Shown here piece by piece: positions 53,937-62,912 of a stretch of 64,000 nt of DNA. The notes beneath the pieces were generated by a model. The model did not search any database. It was not told where the DNA came from and saw only the letters and a list, made by a program, of their open reading frames with translations. The translations under genes were made by a program, and so were the position numbers. Position 1 is the first letter of the stretch, and each line of letters starts with the position of its first letter. This DNA is from an uncultured Lachnospiraceae bacterium (GTDB lineage: Bacteria > Bacillota > Clostridia > Lachnospirales > Lachnospiraceae): assembly GCA_934408585.1 (NCBI GenBank), contig CAKRVA010000003.1:186001-250000 (forward strand). Direction: 5' to 3'.

Positions 53937-54236
53937 TTTCTATATGTGCGGAAATTGCTGAAATACATCCCAATCCTTTTGCATGAAGCTTCTTGATTTT
54001 CTATATGTACAAAAATTGCTGAAATACATCCCACACGCTCCACACCGCGGGGTATTGGCTTTCTATATAGTGAAAAAGCCGCGAATAATATCCCATTTTA
54101 AAAGACCTCTTTTCTATAGGACAAAAAAATGTTCAAAAACACCCAATCGTCGCCTCAAATTTTTCTATATAGAAAAATACAGATTAAAAATATCCCCAAC
54201 TTTTCTATATAGCAAAATTGCTTCTTCCTATACCCA
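53937..54236. repeat. array of six degenerate ~36-nt units with near-helical spacing
   Basis: Each unit starts TTTCTATA and ends ACCCA or TCCCA, with 28-29 bases between the C of TTTC and the first C of the CCC in every unit. Reference C positions are 53940, 54001, 54063, 54114, 54165 and 54205. The steps of 61, 62, 51, 51 and 40 are all near multiples of 10.3, so the motifs face the same side of the helix. Units 1 and 2 are most alike (shared ATTGCTGAAATACATCCCA). Linkers differ in sequence and shrink from ~25 to ~4 bases. No known family is recognised. Confidence 0.75.
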
Positions 54237-54306
54237 AAAAAGCAAGTCAAAATGGGTATTTTTGCTTATTTTCTGCATATATGGAAAAACAAGCTTTTAA
54301 GCCAAT

Positions 54307-54351
54307 ACTTCAGTGATGTTCCAGCGATACTTCAACAGTGTTTCGGCGATA
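54307..54351. repeat. period-22 tandem duplication
   Basis: ACTTCAGTGATGTTCCAGCG (from 54307, to 54329) and ACTTCAACAGTGTTTCGGCG (from 54329, to 54351) match at 17 of 23 positions, both ending GCGATA. The second is followed by TCCCA, as in the larger array next to it, so the two may share an origin. Confidence 0.5.
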
Positions 54352-54378
54352 TCCCAACCAATTCGCATATGATACGCC

Positions 54379-54427
54379 ACATATATCGAACATCTATATA
54401 CATTATATGTAGATGTTCGATATATGT
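54379..54427. promoter_or_regulatory. 18-bp perfect inverted repeat upstream of corA
   Basis: ACATATATCGAACATCTA (54379-54396) and TAGATGTTCGATATATGT (54410-54427) are exact complements, with a 13-base loop. No U-tract follows on either strand, so it is not a terminator. It lies about 120 bases before corA and about 510 before padR. It could be an operator or a cruciform site. The CGAAC/GTTCG core loosely recalls SOS-box halves but their spacing is wrong. Confidence 0.6.
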
Positions 54428-54548
54428 CAACACAAAACTTTCACATTTACAAGCAAGTCTTTCCTGTAGTATTCTATTTTCAGGATTACCAACAAGGTAA
54501 TTTTCTTAACGCATCAGCAAATATTCTATTCATATACAGGAGGAGAAT

Positions 54549-55481
54549 ATGTATTATCAGATTTCTCAGGAATTAACAGAATGTACGCTAGAGGTATGTC
54601 AAGGCGGAGAACTCCCATATGTGATTGTAGTTACGCCAGCAGAATGGCACGCTATGAAAACAAAGTTTCCGATAGAGCTTGACATGGAGCTTGACCACAA
54701 TCCTCATCCAATTATAAAAGCTGAGGTGAATTATAATTCTCTGACCGGAAGTCTTTCCCTGCCTGATAAGAAATTATCTGATAAAAAAGTAATTGATGGG
54801 AAGCGTCATTTTTCTACTTACATTATTACGGAAAATGGAATTATTTTTATTGACCACGATGGATTTGTCGGTTCCATTGTTAAGCAGATAAAAGAAACAC
54901 GAAAATGGAAATTTCCAAGTCTGGAGCGATTTCTTTATGACTTTTTTGTAATGATTCTTCAAGATGATTTAACGATTCTCGAAGGATTTGAGGAACAGAT
55001 GGATGATATCGAAGCACGGATTTTATCCAATGCAGATTCTGTTGATTCACAGGAAATCTATCAGATTCGCAGCTATCTGCTCGATTTCCGCACTTATTAT
55101 GAACAGTTCCTTACCTTTATGGATGAATTGGAAGATAACGAAAGCAATGTTTTTGCGGAAGAAAATCTGCATTACTTTCATCTGCTTGGCAACCGGATTT
55201 CCAGACTTCAGGGTGTATTGCAAAGCTTACGTGATTATTCCCTGCAGCTTATGGACCTCCAGAAAACACAATTGGATGTGAAGCATAACCGCATCACATC
55301 CATTCTTACTACTGTTACTACCATATTCTTTCCGCTTACGCTCATTACCGGCTGGTATGGAATGAATTTCAAATACATGCCGGAGCTTGAACTTCCTATG
55401 GCATATCCGATTGCCATCATTGTTTCTGCCTGTATTGTTGTGGGCAGCATCATTTATATCAAAGTTAAAAAGTGGTTCTAA
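54549..55481 (+). CDS. CorA-family magnesium/divalent metal transporter
   Basis: A 310-residue protein of the CorA group. The N-terminal ~240 residues form the cytoplasmic funnel (long helix around LQGVLQSLRDYSLQLMDLQK). Two membrane helices lie at the C-terminus (about 251-272 and 283-303), separated by the signature GMN in GWYGMNFKYMPEL. CorA pentamers take up magnesium, sometimes cobalt or nickel. The cytoplasmic C-terminal KVKKWF is short, as usual. AGGAGGAG precedes the ATG. The gene ends head-on with the MntP-like gene, their stop codons overlapping by four bases. Confidence 0.9.
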   Translation: MYYQISQELTECTLEVCQGGELPYVIVVTPAEWHAMKTKFPIELDMELDHNPHPIIKAEVNYNSLTGSLSLPDKKLSDKKVIDGKRHFSTYIITENGIIFIDHDGFVGSIVKQIKETRKWKFPSLERFLYDFFVMILQDDLTILEGFEEQMDDIEARILSNADSVDSQEIYQIRSYLLDFRTYYEQFLTFMDELEDNESNVFAEENLHYFHLLGNRISRLQGVLQSLRDYSLQLMDLQKTQLDVKHNRITSILTTVTTIFFPLTLITGWYGMNFKYMPELELPMAYPIAIIVSACIVVGSIIYIKVKKWF

Positions 55482-56059
55482 AAAACACTTAACTGTCTGA
55501 CGAGAAACAGGATGTCAGCCAGCAACAGGCTGACAAATCCTGCTAGATAAGCTTTTGTTTTTACCTGAAATCCATACTCATATCCCGCATACAATCCAAG
55601 TATGACCGTAAGTGTTCCGATTAAAATTAACATTACATATTGCACCACCACTCCGGTATTGCAAAGAGAAACTGCAAGTCCTGCGAGAAATGTTCTTACT
55701 GCAATCACAGAAGTATCTCTTAAGAGGGGCAAAAATTTAATTTCATCCTGCCGATGTTCTTCCACAACTTCTTTTCCCATCGCAAGTAGAAGCATTCGGA
55801 TTGCAAGTGCGAAAAAAATTGCCAGTGCAATTAACTTTAAAAGTCCATCTGCAGAGGATGATAATCTTGTAACTTCCAGAACCCATGCCACATAGAAGCC
55901 CAGGGAGATGGAAATAATCTCCCATATCCCAAAGGCTGCCACAAAAAGCAATAATTTTTTTCTTCCAATATTGGAAAAAGAAGTTCCTTTGCACGCCACC
56001 CATGCAAAAATATCCATTGATAATCCCACGGCAATAAATGCCATTTCTAATGTCGTCAT
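55478..56059 (-). CDS. MntP-like (DUF204) membrane protein with altered second motif
   Basis: A 193-residue protein with six predicted membrane helices, formed of two similar halves as in the manganese exporter MntP. The first-half motif is AVGLSMDIFAW, with Asp16 in the usual place. In the second half the expected (A/T)S(I/L)DA motif reads AVSLCNTGV (about 129-137), so the acidic residue is replaced by Cys133 or Asn134. That may change or remove manganese export. GGGGGCAGGT precedes the ATG. It follows the MMPL-lipoprotein genes by 32 bases, so it may be co-transcribed with them. Confidence 0.82.
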   Translation of the reverse strand: MTTLEMAFIAVGLSMDIFAWVACKGTSFSNIGRKKLLLFVAAFGIWEIISISLGFYVAWVLEVTRLSSSADGLLKLIALAIFFALAIRMLLLAMGKEVVEEHRQDEIKFLPLLRDTSVIAVRTFLAGLAVSLCNTGVVVQYVMLILIGTLTVILGLYAGYEYGFQVKTKAYLAGFVSLLLADILFLVRQLSVF

Positions 56060-56091
56060 ACCTGCCCCCGTATCTGTCGTTCCAACATTTC

Positions 56092-58521
56092 TTATTTTAC
56101 GGCATCTGTTTTATATATAAATTTCACACTACTATCCATTTCAGAAGAAGCTTCAGAATAAATCTGATAATTCTTTCCCGCATTGCAGACTGCCTGCAAT
56201 TCATCCAGAACATCCTGTACATTATCCCCAAACAAATCAGTGAGTTTACGAATTCCTTCCTCATCAAAGCGAAGCATTCCATCCATTAATTCCTGTGAAC
56301 CATCCATAAGCTTTACAGCACCATCATTGAGTTCAGCAGTTCCTGTTACAAATTGGCCGGTACCATCCTTGAGTGTTGTCGTTCCGTCCAACAGCGTTGT
56401 TGTTCCATCTTTTAAGGATTGAGTTCCGTCTTTTAAGGTCTGTGCGCCACTGCTCAACTGGCTGGTGCCATCCTTTAACTGGGAAGCTCCATCTGCAAGC
56501 TGTTTTGCACCGTTTACTGCTGAGTCGGTTCCCTGTGCAAGTTTGGATGCTCCTGCTTTTAGCGCTACGAATCCGCCTTGTCCGTCTTCTCCATGTTGTA
56601 ATAAGTTTATTCCTGCATCCAGATTTGCAATGCCCTGTTCTACGTCTTTCATGCCCTGCTGTAATGCTGCAATTTTCTGGGATGATTCAGAATTGCCACC
56701 TCCACCAAGACCACTCAGACTACTTCCCATTTCCTGTGTCTTGGCAAGCGCATCTCCATAAGCCTCTGCTTTACCCATATTTCCATAATAGTTCTGCGCA
56801 TTGGATGCAAAATTGTTTACATCACTTTGATATCCTGAAACTGCACTAGAGTATGACTCTACATTTGACACATATTCATTTACTGCAGAGATATATGCTG
56901 CAACCTCTTCAGCATTATAGGAACCATCTTCTCCTGCTTCCGGTGCTGATCCGTCAAACGACGGTACTCCGGTATCCAATGTAGGGGCGCCATCCACACT
57001 GCTTGCACCTGCTGCCTGACTGGCGGCTGCTGCCTGCCCGCCAAAGTAAGTTGCCAGATTCGTTACTGCACCGGTTACCTGTCCTGTTACGTTTCCGGTT
57101 GCCGCACCAACACTGGCAATGAGTTCATCTACCCCTGCTTTAATTTGCTGATAACCCATAATCAGTCCCGGATTGTCTGCATCCGTTCTCTCAAGACCCA
57201 CTTTCAGGGCATCAACTCCGGATGCTGCTGTTTCAATACCACTCTTCAGTTGTCCGGCTCCGTCATTTAAATCACTTGCACCGCTTACGAGTGCCTCTGT
57301 ACCATCCTTAAGACTCTGGGCACCACTATTTGCCTGATCAATTCCATTTTTCAGCTCTAATGCCCCATTATTCAAAGCTTCTGCTCCGCTATTTAATTCT
57401 GTGGCTCCCTGTTGCAAGTCACCGGCACCCTTATCCAGGTCTTTTGATTTATCTGCTAAGGTCTGTGCGCCTTCCTGCAATGTTTTCGTGCCATCATGGA
57501 GCTCTGTCGTTCCATCTATCAGCTGATTACTTGCATCCTTCAATTCGTCCATGGAATCTGTAATTTTGCTCAAATCAATATCAAATGTATCTCCCAGATT
57601 CATATCGGAAAGGACATCCGAAAGTGCCATTGTCATTGTCTGATTCATTTGAAAATCGGTTGCATATGCGGTGATTTCAACAGATTCCGGAATTTCTACT
57701 TCATCCAGTTTTTCCTTAGCTTCCTCATCCACCGCTTTTTCCTTCAGGCTATCGATGTTGATGCTCTCCTTCAGACCCGGAAAAGCCATACCTACAACTA
57801 CATTCGTATTTCCTTCGGATAATACTTTTCCATTGGTAACTTCGATATTGCTGAAATGTTCTCCCGGAAGAACTGCCCCGGAAACCATTGCAAACGGAAC
57901 ATAGACTTCCTTTTCTTTTCCATTTACTTCCACCGTTGTTTTTTCATGATTGGTGTAGGTAAAACGAATGGTTACATTTCCGCTTTTTCCAACAAGCTCT
58001 TCTGGTGTAATCTCTTCTCCATCCAGTTCATATGTGATTGCCACATCTACCGGAAGCTCCTTATCGGTAGTTCCCTGATAATAAATATCGTTTCCATCCG
58101 CATTCCAAACCATATTTCCATCCGCGTCTACCGTATATGTCTCATTTCCTTTTACATTTTCGATGTCCGTAAGGTTGGACGCATCCTTGATTACTTCCTC
58201 GCCTTTTGTATTTTTCAGGCAGTCACTGACAATGATTTTCTGTGTATTGCCCATGGCATCTGCCATTACATAAACGACTTCATCTTTCTTTGGCTCTTTG
58301 TCCGTAGAACCGGTTTTCTCTGCAATCTGCTGCATCACACCGGACAGCATCTGTGCATCATCACTTTCTGTTTCCGCCTGTGTCGCAGCAACCTCTTCCA
58401 CAGTGGCACTTTCTGTTGCTGTCTTTCCGCATGCCGTAACACCGCCCATAATCATGGCTGTACTTGTCAGAACTGCTACCACCTTAAATCCAAGTTTTTT
58501 ATTCAACTCCAAGTTTTTCAT
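56092..58521 (-). CDS. lipoprotein with LxxG heptad repeats (YhgE/Pip-like), partner of the MMPL protein
   Basis: An 809-residue exported protein. The N-terminus has a signal with lipobox VTAC (Cys31), so it should be lipid-anchored on the outer face. The region from about 345 to 465, and again from about 680 to 770, contains many repeats of the type LxxGxxxLxxG (for example LKDGTQSLKDGTTTL), as in YhgE/Pip proteins. A Ser/Ala/Gly-rich linker (about 500-640) lies between. There are no C-terminal membrane helices, unlike classic YhgE. The start is the ATG at 58521, inside the end of the MMPL gene (23-base overlap), which couples them; AAAGGGTGG precedes it. Likely an accessory arm of the exporter. 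Confidence 0.82.
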   Translation of the reverse strand: MKNLELNKKLGFKVVAVLTSTAMIMGGVTACGKTATESATVEEVAATQAETESDDAQMLSGVMQQIAEKTGSTDKEPKKDEVVYVMADAMGNTQKIIVSDCLKNTKGEEVIKDASNLTDIENVKGNETYTVDADGNMVWNADGNDIYYQGTTDKELPVDVAITYELDGEEITPEELVGKSGNVTIRFTYTNHEKTTVEVNGKEKEVYVPFAMVSGAVLPGEHFSNIEVTNGKVLSEGNTNVVVGMAFPGLKESINIDSLKEKAVDEEAKEKLDEVEIPESVEITAYATDFQMNQTMTMALSDVLSDMNLGDTFDIDLSKITDSMDELKDASNQLIDGTTELHDGTKTLQEGAQTLADKSKDLDKGAGDLQQGATELNSGAEALNNGALELKNGIDQANSGAQSLKDGTEALVSGASDLNDGAGQLKSGIETAASGVDALKVGLERTDADNPGLIMGYQQIKAGVDELIASVGAATGNVTGQVTGAVTNLATYFGGQAAAASQAAGASSVDGAPTLDTGVPSFDGSAPEAGEDGSYNAEEVAAYISAVNEYVSNVESYSSAVSGYQSDVNNFASNAQNYYGNMGKAEAYGDALAKTQEMGSSLSGLGGGGNSESSQKIAALQQGMKDVEQGIANLDAGINLLQHGEDGQGGFVALKAGASKLAQGTDSAVNGAKQLADGASQLKDGTSQLSSGAQTLKDGTQSLKDGTTTLLDGTTTLKDGTGQFVTGTAELNDGAVKLMDGSQELMDGMLRFDEEGIRKLTDLFGDNVQDVLDELQAVCNAGKNYQIYSEASSEMDSSVKFIYKTDAVK

Positions 58522-60646
58522 ATTTACCACCCTTTCGATTTTTACGTCTTTGTTTTCTTGCTTCCTGTTTTGCTGCACTTTCCGGTGTGAAACCAATACC
58601 GGTATGGCAAATCACTTTATCAAAAATCATAAACATGGAAGGCAGCATAAAGATTACCGTAAACATACTGATAATTGCTCCTCTTGCCATGAGATTACAT
58701 AAAGAACTGATCATATCAATATCCGAATAAAGTCCGACACCAAACGTTGCTGCAAAAAAGCTCAAGGCACTGACAATAATGGATTGTATTGAGCTTCCAT
58801 GTGCAATTGTAACGGCTTCCTTCTTACTTTTTCCGGAACTTCTCTCCAGTTTATATCTTGTTGTCATTAAAATCGCATAATCCACGGTAGAACCAAGCTG
58901 AATGGTTCCAATTACGATAGATGCAATAAATGGCAGTGTCGTATGTGTATAATAGGGAAGACCCATATTTATATAAATCGCAAATTCTATGACTCCGACC
59001 AGAATCACCGGCAGGCTTATCGACTTAAATACGAAGAATATAATTGCAAAAATAATACCAATCGATACCGAATTAACAACATTGAAGTCTGTATTCGTAA
59101 TTTCAATCAAATCCTTCGTGCAGGGTGCCTCACCAATCAGCATGCCTTTGCTGTCATATTTTTTCAAAATCTGATTTAAAGTATCACATTGTTCATTTAC
59201 TTCATCCGAAGCCACCGGATATTCGGAGGTGATGAGCACAAGTTCATACTCATTGCTTTCCACATCCGCAAGCAGTTCTTTCGGAATCATTTCCTGTGGA
59301 ATGGCACCGTCAATGACTTTTTCCAATCCCAGCACTGCCTTAACGCCCTTTACTTCTTCCATTTCATTCATCATGGCGTTTTTATCTTTTGCCGACAGGT
59401 TCACATCCATCAGCACCATATGGGTAGCACCCATATCAAAGTCTTCGGACAACTTCGTATTCGCCTGTACACCTGCAAGGTCCGTTGGAAGGCTGGAATC
59501 CAGATTATAATAAACATCTGTATGGTTGTATCCCCAAATTGCCGGAATCCAGATAAGTACAAATAAAATGGCAAAAAGCACATAATGCTTTGTCATAAAT
59601 TCAGAAGTTTTGCTGAAATTAGGCATCAGTGGACGATGCTTTGTTTTTTCAATTCCTTTATCAAAAATTAAAATCATCGAGGGTAATACGGTAACACAAC
59701 AAATTACACCAAACACAACGCCTTTTGCCATAACCAGTCCAAGGTCAAGTCCCAGCGTAAAACTCATAAAGCATAATGCGAGGAATCCGGCAACGGTTGT
59801 TGTGGAGCTTCCGATTACAGAAACAAAGGTGTTGGAAATTGCTTCTGCCATGGCATCCTCTTTGTTATCGAAGTAATTTTGCTGCTCCTGATAGCTGTGC
59901 CACAGGAAAATGGAATAGTCCATGGTAACACCAAGCTGCAATACCGCCGTAAGAGCCTGTGTAATATAAGAAATTTCTCCCATAAAAATATTGGTTCCCA
60001 GATTATACACAATGGAAAAGCCAATACTTAACAGGAAAAACAACGGAATCAAAAAACTGTCCATCGTCAGTGAAAGCACGATTGTCGATAACAGAACTGC
60101 AATGCAGACATAAATTGGTGTTTCTGCATTGGATAAATCTCTGGTATCCGTTACAATTGCGGACATTCCGCTTAAAAAACATTGTTCATTGGAAAGCTTA
60201 CGGATTTCGCTGACTGCATCCATCGTTTCATCTGCGGACATTCCTGTATCATACAAAATAAACATCATCGTGCTGTCCGTTGATGCGTTATTAAATGCAT
60301 CGTAAATTTCTTCCGGAAGCATTTCCATCGGGATGCTCAAATCCATAAAGGAGTCATACCACAGAACCTGGTCCACATGGTCCACTTTTTCGATTTTTTC
60401 CTTCAGGGACGCCACATCCTTCGGACTCATTCCTTCCACCATGTACATGGAAAAGCTTCCCACACCAAACTGGTCCAGAAGAATATCCTGTCCTACCATG
60501 GTTTCAATGTCCTTAGGCAGATAAGTCAATACATCATAATTGATTCTTGTCTTAAAATAACCCACGGCTGAAGGAATCAGTAATGCAATTGCCACAAGCA
60601 GGATGATTATTCTGCTTTTTACAATTCCTTTTGATAATTTTTTCAT
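58499..60646 (-). CDS. MMPL/RND-superfamily transporter
   Basis: A 715-residue protein with twelve predicted membrane helices in two halves, each with an external domain after its first helix. The proton-relay segments TMDYSIFLWH (first half) and TVDYAILMTT (second half) are the MMPL signature with Asp-Tyr pairs. Such transporters move lipids, peptides or drugs out of the membrane. I start at the ATG at 60646 (MKKLSKGIV), which has AAGGAGG at the right distance. A TetR-type regulator gene lies upstream on the same strand and probably represses this unit together with the downstream lipoprotein gene. Confidence 0.92.
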   Translation of the reverse strand: MKKLSKGIVKSRIIILLVAIALLIPSAVGYFKTRINYDVLTYLPKDIETMVGQDILLDQFGVGSFSMYMVEGMSPKDVASLKEKIEKVDHVDQVLWYDSFMDLSIPMEMLPEEIYDAFNNASTDSTMMFILYDTGMSADETMDAVSEIRKLSNEQCFLSGMSAIVTDTRDLSNAETPIYVCIAVLLSTIVLSLTMDSFLIPLFFLLSIGFSIVYNLGTNIFMGEISYITQALTAVLQLGVTMDYSIFLWHSYQEQQNYFDNKEDAMAEAISNTFVSVIGSSTTTVAGFLALCFMSFTLGLDLGLVMAKGVVFGVICCVTVLPSMILIFDKGIEKTKHRPLMPNFSKTSEFMTKHYVLFAILFVLIWIPAIWGYNHTDVYYNLDSSLPTDLAGVQANTKLSEDFDMGATHMVLMDVNLSAKDKNAMMNEMEEVKGVKAVLGLEKVIDGAIPQEMIPKELLADVESNEYELVLITSEYPVASDEVNEQCDTLNQILKKYDSKGMLIGEAPCTKDLIEITNTDFNVVNSVSIGIIFAIIFFVFKSISLPVILVGVIEFAIYINMGLPYYTHTTLPFIASIVIGTIQLGSTVDYAILMTTRYKLERSSGKSKKEAVTIAHGSSIQSIIVSALSFFAATFGVGLYSDIDMISSLCNLMARGAIISMFTVIFMLPSMFMIFDKVICHTGIGFTPESAAKQEARKQRRKNRKGGKYEKLGVE

Positions 60647-60880
60647 ACTTCCTCCTTTTCCAAGGCTCCCGCCCTGCTTCATTCTTGTTTCTATGATGTA
60701 TCATATGAGCGGAAAAGAAAGAATCACAGATTCAATTTCGAGGATTTGTTTTTGAAGAAAATACATTTTAATGGGATTCGTCGCTTTCATTTAGACATAT
60801 CCGGATAAATTGTTTGAGAAAAATATACATTTTGAACTTTTTGTATAAAAAGATAGATTTGCTTTCTGTATGCACTGCAT

Positions 60881-60917
60881 AAAAACAGACACCCATATGC
60901 ATTGATACGGGTGTCTG
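60881..60917 (-). terminator. intrinsic terminator after the TetR gene
   Basis: On the minus strand CAGACACCC and GGGTGTCTG form a perfect 9-bp stem around a 14-base loop, then TTTTTATG. It separates the TetR gene from the MMPL unit, so the latter needs its own promoter in 60650-60880, where I saw no clear one. Confidence 0.8.
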
Positions 60918-60926
60918 CACCTTTTA

Positions 60927-61493
60927 TCAGTTTTTCATTTTTTGTAGGATTTCTCCCATGGAATTATTCAGAATATAATTATATAATGTTGCAAGTTCTT
61001 CTGCCGGCAAGGACAAATCCGATTCCAGCCATCGAACCACGACATAACTCATAGACTGTGCATAATATTCGGCCAGGTATTCCGTGGTCATCCAATTATG
61101 CAGCTTTGCTCTTTCCCCGACCTGTGAATCCATAAACCCCTGCAAAATATCCTTGATACACTGAAATGTAATCGTAGAAAAAGAATTCTGTCCTTCCAGA
61201 CGGCATGCTTTTTTATAAAACTCCTTGTCTTTTTCAACATTCTGAAATGCAAGTGTAAACCCTTCCTTCATAAAGCCACCTTGAAACAACGGCAATATTG
61301 GCTCCAGAATTTCGGTACGGATAATCCACTCGAGCAGCTCGTATTTGTCCTGAAAATGATTATAAAAAGTTGGACGAATCACTCCTGCTTTGTCGGTAAT
61401 TTCCTTAATGGTAATTTTTTCGATAGGTATTGTAGCCACTAATTCCTTAAAGCTCTCTGCCAGCAGCTTATCCACTGTTGCCTTCTGTGGCAT
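60927..61493 (-). CDS. TetR/AcrR-family transcriptional regulator
   Basis: A 188-residue regulator. The N-terminal helix-turn-helix (about 8-55) has IPIEKITIKEITDKAGVIRP and the signature TFYNHFQDKYELLEWI. The C-terminal ligand domain (about 75-180) is of the TetR_C_7 / DhaS-like type (RLEGQNSFSTITFQCIKDIL, TEYLAEYYAQSMSYVVVRWL). It follows the sodium symporter gene by 27 bases and is followed by a terminator. The MMPL unit behind that terminator is the most likely target; this is inferred from neighbourhood. AGGAGGCGATGTT precedes the ATG. Confidence 0.92.
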   Translation of the reverse strand: MPQKATVDKLLAESFKELVATIPIEKITIKEITDKAGVIRPTFYNHFQDKYELLEWIIRTEILEPILPLFQGGFMKEGFTLAFQNVEKDKEFYKKACRLEGQNSFSTITFQCIKDILQGFMDSQVGERAKLHNWMTTEYLAEYYAQSMSYVVVRWLESDLSLPAEELATLYNYILNNSMGEILQKMKN

Positions 61494-61520
61494 AACATCG
61501 CCTCCTAAAAATATTCCTGC

Positions 61521-62876
61521 TTAATAACTGATTACGCCAAACTGTACTAACGTAAAGAATACCAATATAATCACCAGAAGTACCGGTGCAATATACTTGA
61601 TGGTAACACGGTAAAGCTTTTCACGGCCAAGCTTTTCGTTGTTTTTGGTAAGCTCGGCAATAATCGTATCTGCACCAAGCACCCAGCCAATCATAATACT
61701 TGTTGCAAGTGCTACAATCGGCATTAATACATTATTACTTATAAAGTCAAAAAATGTCAGGAAATCCATTCCCAAAATTGTAATATTAGACCAGACACCA
61801 TTTCCCAATGAGGAAGGTACTCCAAGAAGTACGCTTAATACCAGGCAAATCAGGCATGCCGGTATTCTTCCTACCTTAAAACGGTCCATAATTGAAGATA
61901 CCACAGCCTCCATCAGAGAAATGGAACTTGTTAATGCTGCCAGGAACACCAGAATAAAGAACAGTGCTCCGATAAACATTCCGCCTTTCATCTGTTCAAA
62001 AACCTTAGGCAGTGTAATAAACATCAGTCCGGCTCCGCTTGCCTTGGTTCCCGCTTCTCCACTAAAGATATATACTGCCGGAACTACCATCAATCCGGCA
62101 AGTAATGCAACTGCCGTATCAAAAATTTCAATCTGGTTTACGGATTTTGTCAAGCTGGTATCATCTCTTGCATAAGAACCATAAGTAATCATAATTCCCA
62201 TTGCGATACTCAGGGAATAAAACATCTGTCCCATTGCCGCACAGACGGTCTTCAAAGAGAATTTTGAAAAATCAGGAAGAAGATAATACTTGAGTCCTGC
62301 TCCCGCTCCCGGCAAAGTCATAATATAAATTGAAATCACAACAGAAATAATTAACAGTACGGGCATTAAAAACTTACTCATGTTTTCAATTCCTTTTTCC
62401 ACGCCCAATAAAATAATAATTGCTGTAATTCCAAGGTAAATTGCAAAGTATATCAATGGTGATGTGGAACCACCTACAAAGCTTCCAAAATAATTATCTC
62501 CGGCAGCAACTTTTCCATTTCCTGTCAGGAAGGTAATCATATATTTTACTACCCAGCCACCGATAACACAGTAATATGGCAAGATAATCATCGGTACAAT
62601 CGTTGAAAGCCATCCGATAAATCCAAACTTCGGATGTAACTTTTTGTATGCCATACTTGGACTCATCTTAGTTTTACGACCAATTCCAATTTCTGTTGCC
62701 AAAAGTGTAAAACCGAATGTCAATGCCAGAACAATATATACTAAAATAAAAATTCCGCCACCATACTGTGCGGCAAGATACGGAAATCTCCATAAATTAC
62801 CAAGACCTACTGCACTTCCTGCTGCCGCCAAAACAAAACCAATACCACCTGTAAAACTACTTCTCTTTTTCTCCAC
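61521..62876 (-). CDS. sodium-dependent neurotransmitter-symporter family (NSS/SNF) transporter
   Basis: A 451-residue protein with eleven or twelve membrane helices of the LeuT fold. Helix 1 carries AAAGSAVGLGNLWRFPY, the unwound segment for sodium and substrate. Helix 6 region is FYSLSIAMGIMITYGSYARD. Bacterial NSS proteins import amino acids or related compounds with sodium. The missing tail relative to eukaryotic forms is normal. The downstream TetR gene may be co-transcribed. Substrate unknown. Confidence 0.92.
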   Translation of the reverse strand: MEKKRSSFTGGIGFVLAAAGSAVGLGNLWRFPYLAAQYGGGIFILVYIVLALTFGFTLLATEIGIGRKTKMSPSMAYKKLHPKFGFIGWLSTIVPMIILPYYCVIGGWVVKYMITFLTGNGKVAAGDNYFGSFVGGSTSPLIYFAIYLGITAIIILLGVEKGIENMSKFLMPVLLIISVVISIYIMTLPGAGAGLKYYLLPDFSKFSLKTVCAAMGQMFYSLSIAMGIMITYGSYARDDTSLTKSVNQIEIFDTAVALLAGLMVVPAVYIFSGEAGTKASGAGLMFITLPKVFEQMKGGMFIGALFFILVFLAALTSSISLMEAVVSSIMDRFKVGRIPACLICLVLSVLLGVPSSLGNGVWSNITILGMDFLTFFDFISNNVLMPIVALATSIMIGWVLGADTIIAELTKNNEKLGREKLYRVTIKYIAPVLLVIILVFFTLVQFGVISY

Positions 62877-62912
62877 TGTTCTTTCCCCTCATTACATTTT
62901 TTGTATTTCAAA

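Larger units (their letters stand above)
53867..54548. other. 682-bp non-coding gap between divergent padR and corA
   Basis: This is the longest gap in the window. From left to right it holds about 70 bases of padR leader, six degenerate ~36-nt repeat units (53937-54236), a period-22 tandem duplication (54307-54351), an 18-bp perfect inverted repeat (54379-54427), and the corA leader. A plus-strand frame of 105 codons crosses the array but lacks a ribosome site and arises from the repeats. A loose corA promoter TTTACA-18-TATTCT lies near 54444-54473. Confidence 0.6.

Noticed and set aside
53937..54236. The array as a degenerate CRISPR
   Set aside because: Units are only loosely similar, linkers vary from about 4 to 26 bases, and no cas genes are in the window.
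53983..54300. 105-codon plus-strand ORF across the repeat array
   Set aside because: No ribosome site before the ATG. The apparent repeated peptide motif comes from the DNA units, and three of the five unit steps are not multiples of three, so the reading frame is not preserved between units.
54379..54427. The inverted repeat as a LexA box
   Set aside because: The CGAAC and GTTCG halves are separated by more than 20 bases; a Gram-positive SOS box needs a four-base gap.
57856..58590. 244-codon plus-strand ORF opposite the heptad-repeat lipoprotein
   Set aside because: It is antisense to a gene with a clear signal peptide, lipobox and repeat structure, and is not similar to any family I know.
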